A DNA stretch of 64,000 nucleotides from positions 5,270,001 through 5,334,000 of the forward strand of contig NZ_CP155796.1 of assembly GCF_039729195.1 (NCBI RefSeq), given 5' to 3'. Within the stretch, counting starts at the first letter, position 1, and the number at the start of each line of letters is the position of its first letter. The notes under the pieces were generated by a model that saw only the letters and a program-made list of their open reading frames with translations, made no database searches and had not been told where the DNA came from. Below, one piece after another: positions 1 to 8,943 of this stretch. Position numbers and translations under genes: made by a program. The DNA comes from Mycobacterium sp. DL. Lineage in GTDB: Bacteria > Actinomycetota > Actinomycetes > Mycobacteriales > Mycobacteriaceae.

Positions 1-2
1 AC

Positions 3-917
3 GGCAAGCCGGTCGACGAGGCCAGGAAGCGGCCCGAGTTCCAGAAACTCACGCCGCTGTACCCGAACACCCGGTTGCGCCTGGAGACCACTCCGGACAA
101 GCTGACCACCCGCGTCATCGACCTGATCATGCCGATCGGCAAGGGGCAGCGCGCCCTGATCGTGTCACCGCCCAAGGCCGGTAAGACCACGATCATGCAG
201 GACATCGCCAACGCGATCACCAGGAACAACCCGGAATGCCATCTGATGGTGGTGCTCGTCGACGAGCGCCCCGAAGAGGTCACCGACATGCAGCGTTCGG
301 TCAAGGGTGAGGTCATCGCATCCACCTTCGACCGGCCGCCGTCAGATCACACCCAGGCCGCCGAGCTCGCGATCGAACGGGCCAAGCGCCTGGTCGAGCA
401 GGGCAAGGACGTCGTCGTGCTGTTGGACTCGATCACCCGTCTCGGGCGTGCGTACAACAACGCCTCGCCGGCCTCGGGTCGCATCCTCTCCGGTGGTGTC
501 GACTCGACCGCCCTGTACCCGCCGAAGCGGTTCCTGGGCGCGGCGCGCAACATCGAAGAAGGTGGCTCGCTGACGATCATCGCCACGGCGATGGTCGAGA
601 CCGGTTCCACCGGCGACACGGTGATCTTCGAGGAGTTCAAGGGCACCGGTAACGCGGAGCTCAAGCTGGACCGCAAGATCTCCGAGCGCCGGGTGTTCCC
701 GGCCGTCGACGTCAACCCATCGGGCACCCGCAAGGACGAGTTGCTGCTGTCTACCGACGAGTTCGCCGTTGTGCACAAGCTGCGCCGCGTGCTGTCCGGC
801 TTGGACCCGCATCAGGCCATCGACCTGCTGATGAGCCAGCTGCGCAAGACCAAGACGAACTACGAATTCCTGGTGCAGGTGTCGAAGAACACCCCCGGCG
901 GCAACGACCACGACTGA
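3..917 (+). CDS. rho: Transcription termination factor Rho (3' part)
   Basis: C-terminal part of the hexameric RNA helicase that ends untranslated transcripts. The frame is open from the window edge, so the N-terminal and RNA-binding domains lie outside. Visible are the RecA-type P-loop [10 protein letters not shown], the Walker B strand [11 protein letters not shown], the [15 protein letters not shown] segment of the Q/R-loop region, and [15 protein letters not shown]. The C-terminus [19 protein letters not shown] is complete. The first in-frame Met codons inside the window fall within the conserved core, so they are not the start. The gene converges with the MarR gene downstream. Confidence 0.97.
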   Translation, partial: GKPVDEARKRPEFQKLTPLYPNTRLRLETTPDKLTTRVIDLIMPIGKGQRALIVSPPKAGKTTIMQDIANAITRNNPECHLMVVLVDERPEEVTDMQRSVKGEVIASTFDRPPSDHTQAAELAIERAKRLVEQGKDVVVLLDSITRLGRAYNNASPASGRILSGGVDSTALYPPKRFLGAARNIEEGGSLTIIATAMVETGSTGDTVIFEEFKGTGNAELKLDRKISERRVFPAVDVNPSGTRKDELLLSTDEFAVVHKLRRVLSGLDPHQAIDLLMSQLRKTKTNYEFLVQVSKNTPGGNDHD

Positions 918-931
918 GCGATTTGGGTGTC

Positions 932-956
932 GCCCGTCGCGGACAACGTGACGGGC
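932..956. terminator. Possible terminator hairpin between convergent rho and marR genes
   Basis: Seven-base arms GCCCGTC (932-938) and GACGGGC (950-956) enclose an 11-base loop in the short gap between two convergent genes. No U-tract follows. Position is the main support; stem strength alone is modest. Confidence 0.35.
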
Positions 957-972
957 TGCACCGAGCCGCCGG

Positions 973-1407
973 TCACCGGTACGGGTCGGTGATGTTGCGC
1001 AGTGAGATCAGCGCATCACGCATTCCCTTGAAAGCTTTGTCGCCCAGGTGCTTTCGCCATTGGTCTTCGATCTGCGCCACCTCGGTGGCGGCCATTCGGC
1101 ACACATCGGTGCCTCGATCGCTCAGTTTCACCAGTCGCGCCCTGCCATCGGTCGGATCCGGCCCGCGGGTGAGGTAGCCGGTGTGCTCGAGTTGGTCGAC
1201 GAGCGCGCCTGCGGTCTGCTTGGTGATCCGTGCCTGATCGGCCAGATCGGTCAGGCGCATCCCGGTGGGGTCGAGGCGTTGCAGCAATCGTGATTGGGCG
1301 AGGGTGAGTTGGCCGAAGCCCGCCTCGGCGAGGGCCGCCATCACCTGGCTCTCGGCGTCGCGGTGCGCGATGTACATCAGGACGGCAGTTGCCGGTTGGG
1401 GGTCCAT
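973..1407 (-). CDS. MarR family transcriptional regulator
   Basis: A 144-residue winged-helix repressor-type protein. The HTH lies around residues 50-75 (RLTDLADQARITKQTAGALV), followed by the MarR wing with DPTDGRARLVKLSDRG, where the Asp/Arg pair contacts the minor groove in this family. Length is typical. It is divergent from the maleylpyruvate-isomerase-like gene at 1481, and the 73-base gap holds repeated TGACTAAATT half-sites, so it probably regulates both itself and that gene. The ligand cannot be read from sequence; many MarR proteins bind phenolic or aromatic compounds. Confidence 0.9.
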   Translation of the reverse strand: MDPQPATAVLMYIAHRDAESQVMAALAEAGFGQLTLAQSRLLQRLDPTGMRLTDLADQARITKQTAGALVDQLEHTGYLTRGPDPTDGRARLVKLSDRGTDVCRMAATEVAQIEDQWRKHLGDKAFKGMRDALISLRNITDPYR

Positions 1408-1415
1408 GCCTTGAC

Positions 1416-1462
1416 TTTAGTACGATTCCCTGACTAAATTTGTCAGCGAAACTGACTAAATT
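1416..1462. promoter_or_regulatory. Probable MarR operator region
   Basis: The 11-base sequence CTGACTAAATT occurs twice as a direct repeat (1430-1440 and 1452-1462), spaced 22 bases or about two helical turns. In addition TTTAGT (1416-1421) and ACTAAA (1433-1438) form an inverted repeat. The elements lie between the divergent marR gene and its neighbour and are markedly AT-rich for this genome. Assignment to the adjacent MarR protein is inferred from position. Confidence 0.6.
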
Positions 1463-1480
1463 AATCGTGGGGGTCCGGCG

Positions 1481-2071
1481 ATGGAAGACGACATCGTGTG
1501 GCAGCACATCGACGGCCAGCGCATCGAGGTCGCCGCGCTCGTCGAGCGGATCGACCCGTCGCAGTGGTCCGCACCGTCGTTGTGCGCCGGCTGGACGGTC
1601 GGGAACGTCGCTGCCCACCTGACGCACTCGGCCATCGGCACGCCGAGGATGCTGTGGGAAGCGGCCCGCAGCGGCTTCCGGTTCAACGCCGTCGTCCATC
1701 GCATGGCCGTCACTGACACACGATCGCCCGCTCAGGTCGCTGCCCAACTGAGAGACCTCGTCGGATCGCGGCGGCACCCGCCCGGAACCACGGCGCTGGA
1801 ACCGTTGACCGACGTGCTGGTGCACGCTCAGGACATCTGCATTCCGCTGGGTATCGACCGGGCGATGCCTGCCGACGCTGCGGCGGCCGCCGCCGAACGG
1901 GTGTGGACCATGGGCTTCCCGTTCCACGCGCGCCGCCGGTTCTCGGACTACCGGCTGGTCGCCACCGACACCAATTTTGCGGTGGGGGACGGCCGTGAGG
2001 TCTTCTCCCCGATCCGCGAGCTGCTCCTGTTGCTGACCGGGCGCTCTGTACACATCCCCGGACTCGGTTAG
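1481..2071 (+). CDS. Maleylpyruvate isomerase / DinB-like family protein (TIGR03083 type)
   Basis: A 196-residue protein of the actinobacterial DinB-fold family that includes mycothiol-dependent maleylpyruvate isomerase. The N-terminal helix has the family sequence DPSQWSAPSLCAGWTVGNVAAHLTH, whose His lies at a likely metal-binding position. A second conserved block, DVLVHAQDICIPLG, sits near residue 112. The likely role is a metal- and thiol-dependent (mycothiol) transfer or isomerisation, but no substrate can be assigned. It is divergent from the marR gene and ends one base before the stop of the convergent TetR gene. Confidence 0.7.
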   Translation: MEDDIVWQHIDGQRIEVAALVERIDPSQWSAPSLCAGWTVGNVAAHLTHSAIGTPRMLWEAARSGFRFNAVVHRMAVTDTRSPAQVAAQLRDLVGSRRHPPGTTALEPLTDVLVHAQDICIPLGIDRAMPADAAAAAAERVWTMGFPFHARRRFSDYRLVATDTNFAVGDGREVFSPIRELLLLLTGRSVHIPGLG

Positions 2072-2072
2072 C

Positions 2073-2693
2073 TCAGGTTTGATCCGGGTCGCAGCGCAGT
2101 GCCGCCACGATATAGCGGCGGGTGTGCCGCAACACCGAGTCGTGGTCGTCGACGTCGAATTGTTCGCCGGGCACGGTCGCAAGGCTCATCGTGATCCTCG
2201 CGATCCACTCGGCGGCTTCCGCGCAGTCCGTGTCGGGATGGATCTCGCCGCGATCCACCGCCGCCTGGACGTAGGGCACCCAGAACGCGGCGATCTCCGG
2301 GATGAGTCCGCGAACCCCGAGGCCCACGCAGGCGGTGAATGCCTCGGGCTCTTCCTGGCGCAGCTTGAGCACGAGCGCTCCGGGCGTCTCGGACTCCCTG
2401 CGTGCCAGCGCAATTCCGCTGGTGATCTGCTGATCGAGTCCGGTCACCGCATCCAGGCGGACCCGCGACTCGGTCCAGAAGGCATCGTTGAGCCGAACGA
2501 TCGCCGCGCCGAGTAGTTCGGACTTGTCCGGGAAATGACGGTAGAGCCAGCCGCGGCTGACCCCGGCCACCTCGGCCACTTCGGAGACGGTCGTCGCACG
2601 AATCCCTTTGACGGTCAGGCATTGTTCGGCGGCGTCGATCAGTCGATCCCGCACGGACCTGGTGGCGGGTTTCGCCGCGGCGTCGACAGTCAC
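2073..2693 (-). CDS. TetR/AcrR family transcriptional regulator
   Basis: A 206-residue TetR-type protein. The N-terminal HTH (about residues 25-60) contains TVSEVAEVAGVSRGWLYRHF, the classical recognition helix, and the C-terminal ligand domain is unrelated to characterised members by eye. It is divergent from the acyl-CoA synthetase gene starting at 2804, making it the likely regulator of that gene. The repeat at 2768-2782 is a candidate operator. Confidence 0.9.
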   Translation of the reverse strand: MTVDAAAKPATRSVRDRLIDAAEQCLTVKGIRATTVSEVAEVAGVSRGWLYRHFPDKSELLGAAIVRLNDAFWTESRVRLDAVTGLDQQITSGIALARRESETPGALVLKLRQEEPEAFTACVGLGVRGLIPEIAAFWVPYVQAAVDRGEIHPDTDCAEAAEWIARITMSLATVPGEQFDVDDHDSVLRHTRRYIVAALRCDPDQT

Positions 2694-2767
2694 GCCCCTA
2701 TCTTCGCAAATGACCGGTCTCCGGTGGGCCGATGCGCCAGGCCCGCGGTCGATCGAGTAGACACGTG

Positions 2768-2782
2768 GTGAAATTTGTTCAC
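2768..2782. promoter_or_regulatory. Inverted repeat upstream of acyl-CoA synthetase
   Basis: GTGAA (2768-2772) and TTCAC (2778-2782) flank a 5-base AT-rich spacer just ahead of the ribosome binding site of the synthetase. This is a candidate binding site for the divergent TetR protein. The arms are short, so the call is tentative. Confidence 0.35.
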
Positions 2783-2803
2783 TACCGGAGGAGGGCCAAG
2801 CGG

Positions 2804-4381
2804 GTGGCGGAGACAGTTCAGCAGCTGCTGCGGGAGCGCGCGGACGACGACGGCGTCGCGGTCAAGTACGCCGGTCAGACCTGGACCTGGCGCGAACACC
2901 TCGGGTGCGCCGCGACCCAGGCCGCGGCCCTGATCGGCATCGCCGATCCGGGAAAGCCCCTTCATGTGGGTGTCCTACTGGACAACACGCCCGACATGCT
3001 GACCGCGATGGCTGCCGCCGGCCTCGGCGGATACGTGCTGTGCGGCATCAACAACACCCGGCGCGGCGAGGCCCTCGCTCGCGACATCCACCGCGCCGAC
3101 TGCCAGATCCTGGTCACCGACGAACGTCACCGCGGGCTCCTCGACGGCGTGGATCTGGCCGGGGTGCGCGTCCTGGTGGTGGGAAGTCCCGAGTGGCAGG
3201 AGCTGCTGGCACTGGCGGGTCCGCTCACGCCGCATCACGAAGTCGGCGCGACGGACACCTACATGCTGATCTTCACTTCCGGCACCAGCGGTGATCCGAA
3301 GGCCGTCCGCGTCATGCATGCGATGGTGCTGCTCGCGGGCGCCGCCCTGGCCGGCCGCTACGAGCTGACGTCGGCGGATGTCTGCTATCTGTCGATGCCG
3401 CTGTTCCACAGCAATGCGGTTCTGGCGGGGTGGTCGGTGGCGCTCAACGCGGGAGCCGCGATGGCGCCCGCTCAGTTCACGGCGTCGCGCTTCATCGACG
3501 ACGTCCGCCACTACGGCGTCACCTACATGAACTATGTCGGCAAACCGCTGGCCTACATCTTGGCCAGCCCGGAACGGCCGGACGACCTGGACAACCCACT
3601 GCGGGTGGCGTTCGGCAACGAAGCCAGCGACCGTGACATCGAGCAGTTCGCCCGCCGGTTCGGATGCGAGGTGTGGGACGGATTCGGCTCGACCGAGAAC
3701 GCGGTGACCGTGACCCGCGAGGACGGCTGCCCGGCCGGTTCGATCGGCAGGGGGTTTCCCGGCGTGGCCATCTACGACTCGGAGACCCTGACCGAGTGCG
3801 CTGTCGCCGAGTTCGACGAGAACGGCGCGTTGGCCAACGGCGCCGAAGCGATCGGCGAGTTGGTCAACACCCAGGGGGCCGGGATGTTCGCGGGCTACTA
3901 CAACGACCCGGGGGCCACCGACGAGCGAATGCGGCACGGCATGTTCTGGTCCGGCGACCTCGCCTACCGGGACGCCGACGGCTGGATCTATCTGGCCGGT
4001 CGCACCGCGGACTGGATGCGGGTGGACGGCGAGAACATGACCTCGGCGCCCATCGAGCGCATCCTCGTCCGTGAACCCGCGATCAGTCAGGTCGCGGTCT
4101 ACCCGGTTCCCGATGAGCACGTCGGCGATCAGGTGATGGCCGCGCTCGTCCTCCAGGATGACGCGACCCTGACGCCGACCGCGTTCGGCGAGTTCCTCGC
4201 CGCCCAACCGGATCTGTCGCCGAAAGCGTGGCCGCGCCACGTGTGGATCGCCGACGAACTGCCCAGCACAGCCACCAACAAGGTGGTCAAGCGCGAACTC
4301 GTCGCCAGGGGTGTCCAACCTGACGGCCGGGTGCTGTGGACGCGTGACGGCGACACCTACCGCGTCATCGGCAGGGAATAG
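2804..4381 (+). CDS. Acyl-CoA synthetase (fatty-acid--CoA ligase, FadD1/FadD17-like)
   Basis: A 525-residue adenylate-forming enzyme that would activate a carboxylic acid with ATP and load CoA. Motifs in order: the P-loop LIFTSGTSGDPKAV, the A5 region DGFGSTENAVTVT, the A7 Asp in WSGDLAYRDADGWIYLAGR, and a C-terminal catalytic Lys in STATNKVVKREL. The GTG at 2804 is chosen because GGAGGAGGG (2787-2795) lies 8 bases upstream; an open frame extends further 5' but has no comparable signal. The wording of the N-terminal half resembles the mycobacterial FadD1/FadD17 group. The substrate is unknown; the divergent TetR gene suggests induction by a fatty acid or steroid-related ligand. Confidence 0.88.
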   Translation: MAETVQQLLRERADDDGVAVKYAGQTWTWREHLGCAATQAAALIGIADPGKPLHVGVLLDNTPDMLTAMAAAGLGGYVLCGINNTRRGEALARDIHRADCQILVTDERHRGLLDGVDLAGVRVLVVGSPEWQELLALAGPLTPHHEVGATDTYMLIFTSGTSGDPKAVRVMHAMVLLAGAALAGRYELTSADVCYLSMPLFHSNAVLAGWSVALNAGAAMAPAQFTASRFIDDVRHYGVTYMNYVGKPLAYILASPERPDDLDNPLRVAFGNEASDRDIEQFARRFGCEVWDGFGSTENAVTVTREDGCPAGSIGRGFPGVAIYDSETLTECAVAEFDENGALANGAEAIGELVNTQGAGMFAGYYNDPGATDERMRHGMFWSGDLAYRDADGWIYLAGRTADWMRVDGENMTSAPIERILVREPAISQVAVYPVPDEHVGDQVMAALVLQDDATLTPTAFGEFLAAQPDLSPKAWPRHVWIADELPSTATNKVVKRELVARGVQPDGRVLWTRDGDTYRVIGRE

Positions 4382-4516
4382 GGCCCTGGGTGTAGGCGTT
4401 TAGGACACTGGCGGTTGACCTGGCATAATTCATCGCCGACACCTCGGTTCCGGTTCACGCCGCAAGCCTCCCAGAACGGGAGAGGCGACCCGGGGCCCAC
4501 GATCGAAGAGGAAACC

Positions 4517-4750
4517 ATGAAATCGGGCATTCACCCTGAGTATGTCGAGACCACTGTGCTGTGCGGCTGTGGAAGCAGCTTCACCACTCGGAGCACCAAG
4601 AAGAGCGGACAGATCACCGCCGAGGTCTGCTCGCAGTGCCACCCCTTCTACACCGGTAAGCAGAAGATCCTCGACAGCGGCGGTCGCGTCGCCCGCTTCG
4701 AGAAGCGCTACGGCAAGCGTGCCGGCGCCAAGGCTGCCGACGACAAGTAG
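4517..4750 (+). CDS. rpmE: 50S ribosomal protein L31, zinc-binding form
   Basis: A 77-residue ribosomal protein. Cys16, Cys18, Cys38 and Cys41 form the zinc ribbon that defines the C+ form used in zinc-replete cells, as opposed to the Zur-controlled C- paralogue. The basic C-terminus [11 protein letters not shown] is typical of actinobacteria. The ATG at 4517 is preceded by GAAGAGGAA. It sits upstream of prfA, as in other mycobacteria, and is followed by a compact hairpin. Confidence 0.97.
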   Translation: MKSGIHPEYVETTVLCGCGSSFTTRSTKKSGQITAEVCSQCHPFYTGKQKILDSGGRVARFEKRYGKRAGAKAADDK

Positions 4751-4758
4751 CTCCGGCG

Positions 4759-4775
4759 AGATCGGCGCCCGATCT
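4759..4775 (+). terminator. Hairpin terminator after rpmE
   Basis: Perfect 7-bp stem AGATCGG (4759-4765) and CCGATCT (4769-4775) with a 3-base loop, nine bases after the rpmE stop codon. There is no U-tract, which is common for mycobacterial terminators. Confidence 0.55.
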
Positions 4776-4840
4776 GTTGCATCCGCGCAGGCCGGGCGCT
4801 GTTTCGTGGGTGGGAGTGATCAGCAGCGAGAGGAGGCCAG

Positions 4841-5914
4841 GTGACCGAGACGTCCCCGGCGGTCGAAGCCATGCTCGCCGAGCACGCCGATCTGGAACGT
4901 CGCCTCGCCGATCCTGAACTGCACGCCGATCCTGCGGCGGCACGCAAGGCCGGCCGGCGCTTCGCCCAGATATCGCCGGTTGTCGCCACCTACCGCAAGC
5001 TCGAAACCGCGCGCGGTGACCTGGAAGCGGCGCGCGAACTCGCCGCCGACGACGCGTCGTTCGCCGCTGAGGTCGACGAGCTCGCGGCGACGGTGCACGA
5101 CCTCGACACCACCCTCACCGACCTGCTCGCGCCGCGGGACCCGCATGATGCCGACGACATCGTGTTGGAGGTCAAGTCCGGGGAGGGCGGAGAAGAGTCG
5201 GCGCTGTTCGCCGCGGACCTCGCGCGGATGTACGTCCGCTACGCCGAGCGGCACGGCTGGAACGTCACGGTTCTCGGCGAGACGTTCTCCGATCTCGGCG
5301 GCTACAAGGACGCGACGCTGTCGATCACCAGCAAGGGGGACTCCGCCGACGGAGTCTGGTCACGGATGAAGTTCGAGGGCGGCGTGCACCGGGTGCAGCG
5401 GGTGCCCGTCACCGAGTCCCAGGGCCGGGTGCACACCTCCGCGGCGGGTGTTCTCGTGTATCCCGAACCCGAAGAGGTCGGGCAGGTGCAGATCGACGAC
5501 TCGGACCTGCGCGTCGACGTCTATCGGTCCTCGGGCAAGGGTGGTCAGGGCGTCAACACCACCGACTCCGCGGTGCGTATCACCCACCTGCCGACCGGCA
5601 TCGTCGTCACCTGCCAGAACGAACGATCGCAGCTGCAGAACAAGGCCCGCGCGATGCAGGTGCTCGCCGCCCGGTTGCAGTTGCTCGCCGAGGAGCAGGC
5701 ACAGGCCGACGCGTCGGCCGACCGTGCCAGCCAGATCCGCACCGTCGACCGCAGCGAGCGCATCCGGACGTACAACTACCCGGAGAACCGGATCGCCGAC
5801 CATCGGATCAACTACAAGGCGCACAACCTCGACCAGGTGCTCGACGGGGACATGGATCCGCTGTTCGACGCGCTCGCGGCCGCCGACAGGCAGTCCAGGC
5901 TGCAGAGCACGTGA
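4841..5914 (+). CDS. prfA: Peptide chain release factor 1
   Basis: A 357-residue class I release factor that reads UAA and UAG. The tripeptide-anticodon PVT is at residues 189-191 within [18 protein letters not shown], and the GGQ motif that triggers peptide release is at 234-236. The GTG start at 4841 follows GAGAGGAGG. The gene for its methyltransferase, prmC, begins 10 bases after the stop, so the two are almost certainly co-transcribed. Confidence 0.97.
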   Translation: MTETSPAVEAMLAEHADLERRLADPELHADPAAARKAGRRFAQISPVVATYRKLETARGDLEAARELAADDASFAAEVDELAATVHDLDTTLTDLLAPRDPHDADDIVLEVKSGEGGEESALFAADLARMYVRYAERHGWNVTVLGETFSDLGGYKDATLSITSKGDSADGVWSRMKFEGGVHRVQRVPVTESQGRVHTSAAGVLVYPEPEEVGQVQIDDSDLRVDVYRSSGKGGQGVNTTDSAVRITHLPTGIVVTCQNERSQLQNKARAMQVLAARLQLLAEEQAQADASADRASQIRTVDRSERIRTYNYPENRIADHRINYKAHNLDQVLDGDMDPLFDALAAADRQSRLQST

Positions 5915-5924
5915 CGACGCGGCG

Positions 5925-6767
5925 ATGAGAACCGGCCGGCTGCGTGACGTGATCGATGCGGCGACCGAGACACTGGCCGCTGCCGGTGTGGGATCCCCGC
6001 GCGTTGACGCCGAACTGTTGGCCGCTCATGTGGCCGGCACCGACCGCGGCCGCTTGGCGCTGATCGAGCCCGGTGCCGACTTCGTCGAACGATACGAACT
6101 GCTTGTCGCCCGCCGCGCCGAGCGCGTGCCGCTGCAGCACCTCACCGGAACCGCGGCGTTCGGAGAGGTGACCGTCGCGGTCGGCCCCGGTGTGTTCATC
6201 CCGCGCCCGGAGACCGAGTCCCTGTTGGAATGGGCGCTTGCCCAACCGCTGTCGCCCATCCCGGTGGTGGTGGATCTGTGCACCGGCTCGGCCGCGCTGG
6301 CGATCGCACTGTGGCACCACCGGCCCGCCGCCCGGGTGATCGCGGTCGACGACTCCGACGAGGCGCTGGCGTACGCGCGCCACAATGTCGCCGACACCTC
6401 CGTCGAATTGGTGCGGGCCGACGTCAGCGCCGCGGGCCTGCTCGGTGAACTCGACGGCACCGTCGATCTGCTGGTGGCCAATCCGCCCTACATCCCCGAC
6501 GGTGCCGAGCTGGAACCCGAAGTGGCCGAACATGATCCGGCGCACGCGTTGTTCGGGGGCGACGACGGTATGGTGGTGATCGCCGCGATCATCGGGCTGG
6601 CGGCGCGCCTGCTTCGGCCCGGCGGATGCTGCGCCGTCGAGCATGACGACAGCACCTCCGAACGCACCGTCGAAGCGTTCACCCGCGCAGGCGGATTCGT
6701 CGAGGTCACCGCACGACACGACCTCACCGGCCGGCCCCGCTTCGTGACCGCGGTACGTGGTGGGTGA
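5925..6767 (+). CDS. prmC: Release factor glutamine N5-methyltransferase
   Basis: A 280-residue AdoMet methyltransferase that modifies the Gln of the GGQ motif of release factors. It has the N-terminal helical substrate domain (about 1-90), the AdoMet loop VVDLCTGSAALAIAL, and the catalytic NPPY at residues 186-189. The ATG at 5925 is used; the open frame continuing upstream overlaps prfA and encodes a Arg/Ser-rich shadow. Immediate linkage to prfA fits its role. Confidence 0.96.
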   Translation: MRTGRLRDVIDAATETLAAAGVGSPRVDAELLAAHVAGTDRGRLALIEPGADFVERYELLVARRAERVPLQHLTGTAAFGEVTVAVGPGVFIPRPETESLLEWALAQPLSPIPVVVDLCTGSAALAIALWHHRPAARVIAVDDSDEALAYARHNVADTSVELVRADVSAAGLLGELDGTVDLLVANPPYIPDGAELEPEVAEHDPAHALFGGDDGMVVIAAIIGLAARLLRPGGCCAVEHDDSTSERTVEAFTRAGGFVEVTARHDLTGRPRFVTAVRGG

Positions 6768-6814
6768 GAGGGTCTTTACTGTGACGTCCCAGCGAGAAGC
6801 GGAGCGGATCGCGC

Positions 6815-7477
6815 ATGAGTGAAGCGTTCGACTGCACCGACCCCGCGCAGCGTGAGACGGGCATCGCGTCGGCGATCAGCGCGCTCAAGGGCGGGCGTCT
6901 GGTCGTGATGCCCACCGACACCGTCTACGGCATCGGCGCCGACGCCTTCGACAACAATGCGGTGGCCGCGCTGCTGTCGGCCAAGGGGCGCGGCCGCGAC
7001 ATGCCGGTGCCGGTACTGGTGGGGTCGTGGCACACGATCCAGGGACTGGTCTATTCGGTGCCGCAGAGCGCGCGTGAGCTGATCAGAGCGTTCTGGCCGG
7101 GCGCGCTGAGCCTGGTGGTACACCAGGCGCCGTCGCTGCAGTGGGACCTCGGTGATGCGCACGGCACCGTGATGTTGCGGATGCCGCTTCACCCGGTGGC
7201 CATCGACCTGCTGCGCGAAGTGGGACCGATGGCCGTGTCGAGTGCGAACATCTCGGGGCGCCCTGCTGCGCTGACCGCCGGTGAGGCGCGCGACCAACTC
7301 GGGGATCTCGTCGAGGTCTACCTTGACGGTGGACCTGCCGAACAGCAGGCCGCGTCGACGATCGTCGACCTCACCGGCACACATCCGCGGGTGTTGCGTC
7401 AGGGCCCGGTGAGCGTCGACGCCATCGCCGGTGTCCTGGGCGTCGAGGCGGCGACTCTCACCACGCAGACGGATTGA
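6815..7477 (+). CDS. L-threonylcarbamoyladenylate synthase (Sua5/YciO/YrdC)
   Basis: A 220-residue YrdC-domain protein that makes threonylcarbamoyl-AMP from threonine, bicarbonate and ATP for t6A37 modification of ANN-reading tRNAs. The signature KGGRLVVMPTDTVYGIGADA and the AVSSANISGRPA loop are present. There is no C-terminal Sua5 domain, so it is the short TsaC-like form. It overlaps the downstream wecA by four bases and lies in the prfA-prmC run, equivalent to Rv1301. Confidence 0.93.
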   Translation: MSEAFDCTDPAQRETGIASAISALKGGRLVVMPTDTVYGIGADAFDNNAVAALLSAKGRGRDMPVPVLVGSWHTIQGLVYSVPQSARELIRAFWPGALSLVVHQAPSLQWDLGDAHGTVMLRMPLHPVAIDLLREVGPMAVSSANISGRPAALTAGEARDQLGDLVEVYLDGGPAEQQAASTIVDLTGTHPRVLRQGPVSVDAIAGVLGVEAATLTTQTD

Positions 7478-8703
7478 TCTGGAGTTTTGTGCACAACGGT
7501 TCGGCGATGACGACGGCGCCCATGTCGGAGAGCCTGATGGCACTCTCCGAACAGGGTGCCGGTGTCCCGTTGCGAGAGCTGGCGCTGGTCGGATTGACCG
7601 CCGCGATCATCACCTACCTGGCCACCGGTTGGGTGCGGGTGGTGGCGACGCGCTGGGGCGCGGTGGCCTACCCGCGCGAGCGTGACGTGCACCTGCAGCC
7701 GACCCCGCGCATGGGCGGCCTGGCGATGTACCTCGGAGTGGTGGCCGCGGTGCTGCTGGCCTCCCAGCTTCCGGCATTGACCCGCGGTTTCGTCTACTCC
7801 TCGGGGATGCCTGCGGTGGTGGTCGCAGGCGGGCTCATCATGCTCGTCGGCCTGATCGACGACCGGTGGGGGCTGGACGCGCTGACAAAATTCGCGGGCC
7901 AGATCACCGCGGCGAGTGTCCTCGTCACGATGGGCGTCGCGTGGAGCGTGCTCTACATACCGATCGGCGGCGTGGGCACCATCGTGCTCGACCAGGTCTC
8001 GTCGATCCTGCTGACGTTGGCGCTGACGGTGGCGATCGTCAACGCGATGAACTTCGTCGACGGTCTCGACGGCCTGGCCGCGGGGCTCGGTCTGATCACG
8101 GCGTCGGCCATCTGCATCTTCTCGGTCGGACTGCTGCGCGACCACGGCGGCGACGTGCTGTTCTACCCGCCCGCCGTCATCTCGGTCGTGCTCGCGGGCG
8201 CCTGCCTCGGTTTCCTTCCGCACAACTTCCACAAAGCCCGGATCTTCATGGGCGATTCGGGTTCGATGCTGATCGGCCTGATGCTCGCCGCTGCGTCGAC
8301 GACCGCGGCAGGCCCGATCTCCCAGACGGCGTACGGGGCCCGCGACGTCTTCGCGCTGCTGTCGCCGTTCCTCCTCGTCGTGGCGGTCATGTTCGTACCG
8401 GCGTTGGACATGCTGCTGGCGATCATCCGACGGACCCGTGCGGGCCTGAGCCCGTTCAGCCCCGACAAGATGCATCTGCATCACCGGCTGCTGGAGATCG
8501 GGCATTCCCATCGGCGGGTGGTGCTGATCATCTACCTGTGGGTCGGCATCGTGGCGCTCGGCGCGGCCAGCACGATCTTCTTCGACCCGCGGTACACCGC
8601 CGGGGTCATGGCGGGGGCGATCCTGGTCGCGATCGTGGCGACCCTGATCCCGCTTCTGGGGCGTCGGAACGGGTCCTTCGACGATGTATACGACAAAAAG
8701 TAG
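7474..8703 (+). CDS. wecA: Decaprenyl-phosphate N-acetylglucosaminephosphotransferase (WecA)
   Basis: A polytopic enzyme of 409 residues that transfers GlcNAc-1-phosphate to decaprenyl phosphate, the first step of the arabinogalactan linker. Motifs include the DxD-like IGLIDDRWGLDAL, NAMNFVDGLDGLAAG, the IFMGDSGSMLIG segment and the HLHHRLL motif near the C-terminus. About ten membrane segments are visible. The TTG at 7474 overlaps the preceding stop; GTG 7489 and ATG 7507 are alternatives, and the conserved part begins near GVPLRELALVGLTAAI. Equivalent to Rv1302. Confidence 0.94.
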   Translation: MIWSFVHNGSAMTTAPMSESLMALSEQGAGVPLRELALVGLTAAIITYLATGWVRVVATRWGAVAYPRERDVHLQPTPRMGGLAMYLGVVAAVLLASQLPALTRGFVYSSGMPAVVVAGGLIMLVGLIDDRWGLDALTKFAGQITAASVLVTMGVAWSVLYIPIGGVGTIVLDQVSSILLTLALTVAIVNAMNFVDGLDGLAAGLGLITASAICIFSVGLLRDHGGDVLFYPPAVISVVLAGACLGFLPHNFHKARIFMGDSGSMLIGLMLAAASTTAAGPISQTAYGARDVFALLSPFLLVVAVMFVPALDMLLAIIRRTRAGLSPFSPDKMHLHHRLLEIGHSHRRVVLIIYLWVGIVALGAASTIFFDPRYTAGVMAGAILVAIVATLIPLLGRRNGSFDDVYDKK

Positions 8704-8719
8704 TAGGCCCGATTTAGGC

Positions 8720-8738
8720 CCCTAACCATGTGTTAGGG
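8720..8738. promoter_or_regulatory. Inverted repeat upstream of the atp operon
   Basis: CCCTAAC (8720-8726) and GTTAGGG (8732-8738) are perfect arms around CATGT, in the 240-base gap between wecA and the atp operon. It is either a protein-binding dyad for the operon or a wecA terminator hairpin. I found no convincing -35/-10 pair nearby, so the function is open. Confidence 0.4.
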
Positions 8739-8943
8739 TCTTCGCAGAACCCGAATGAACCTCGCGGGTTGCCGGCCCCCGTGCCCCTCGGTACATCGCC
8801 GATCGGCATGGAACAACGACCGACAAAGGATACTGACCCTTGGGTGATTCCAGCGTGCTCCTGGCAGTCCGATACGCTCGGACCGCCACGCACAGGAATG
8901 ACGGGACAGTAGTCCTCGTGACCGCGAGATCGAGGTGAACTCA

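Noticed and set aside
2975..4318. 447-codon open frame antisense to the acyl-CoA synthetase
   Set aside because: Typical high-GC shadow frame, rich in Arg, Gly, His and Val with no motif.
4415..4429. TTGACC and CATAAT upstream of rpmE as a promoter
   Set aside because: They are only 3 bases apart, so they cannot form one promoter; a weaker -35 further upstream is possible but not convincing.
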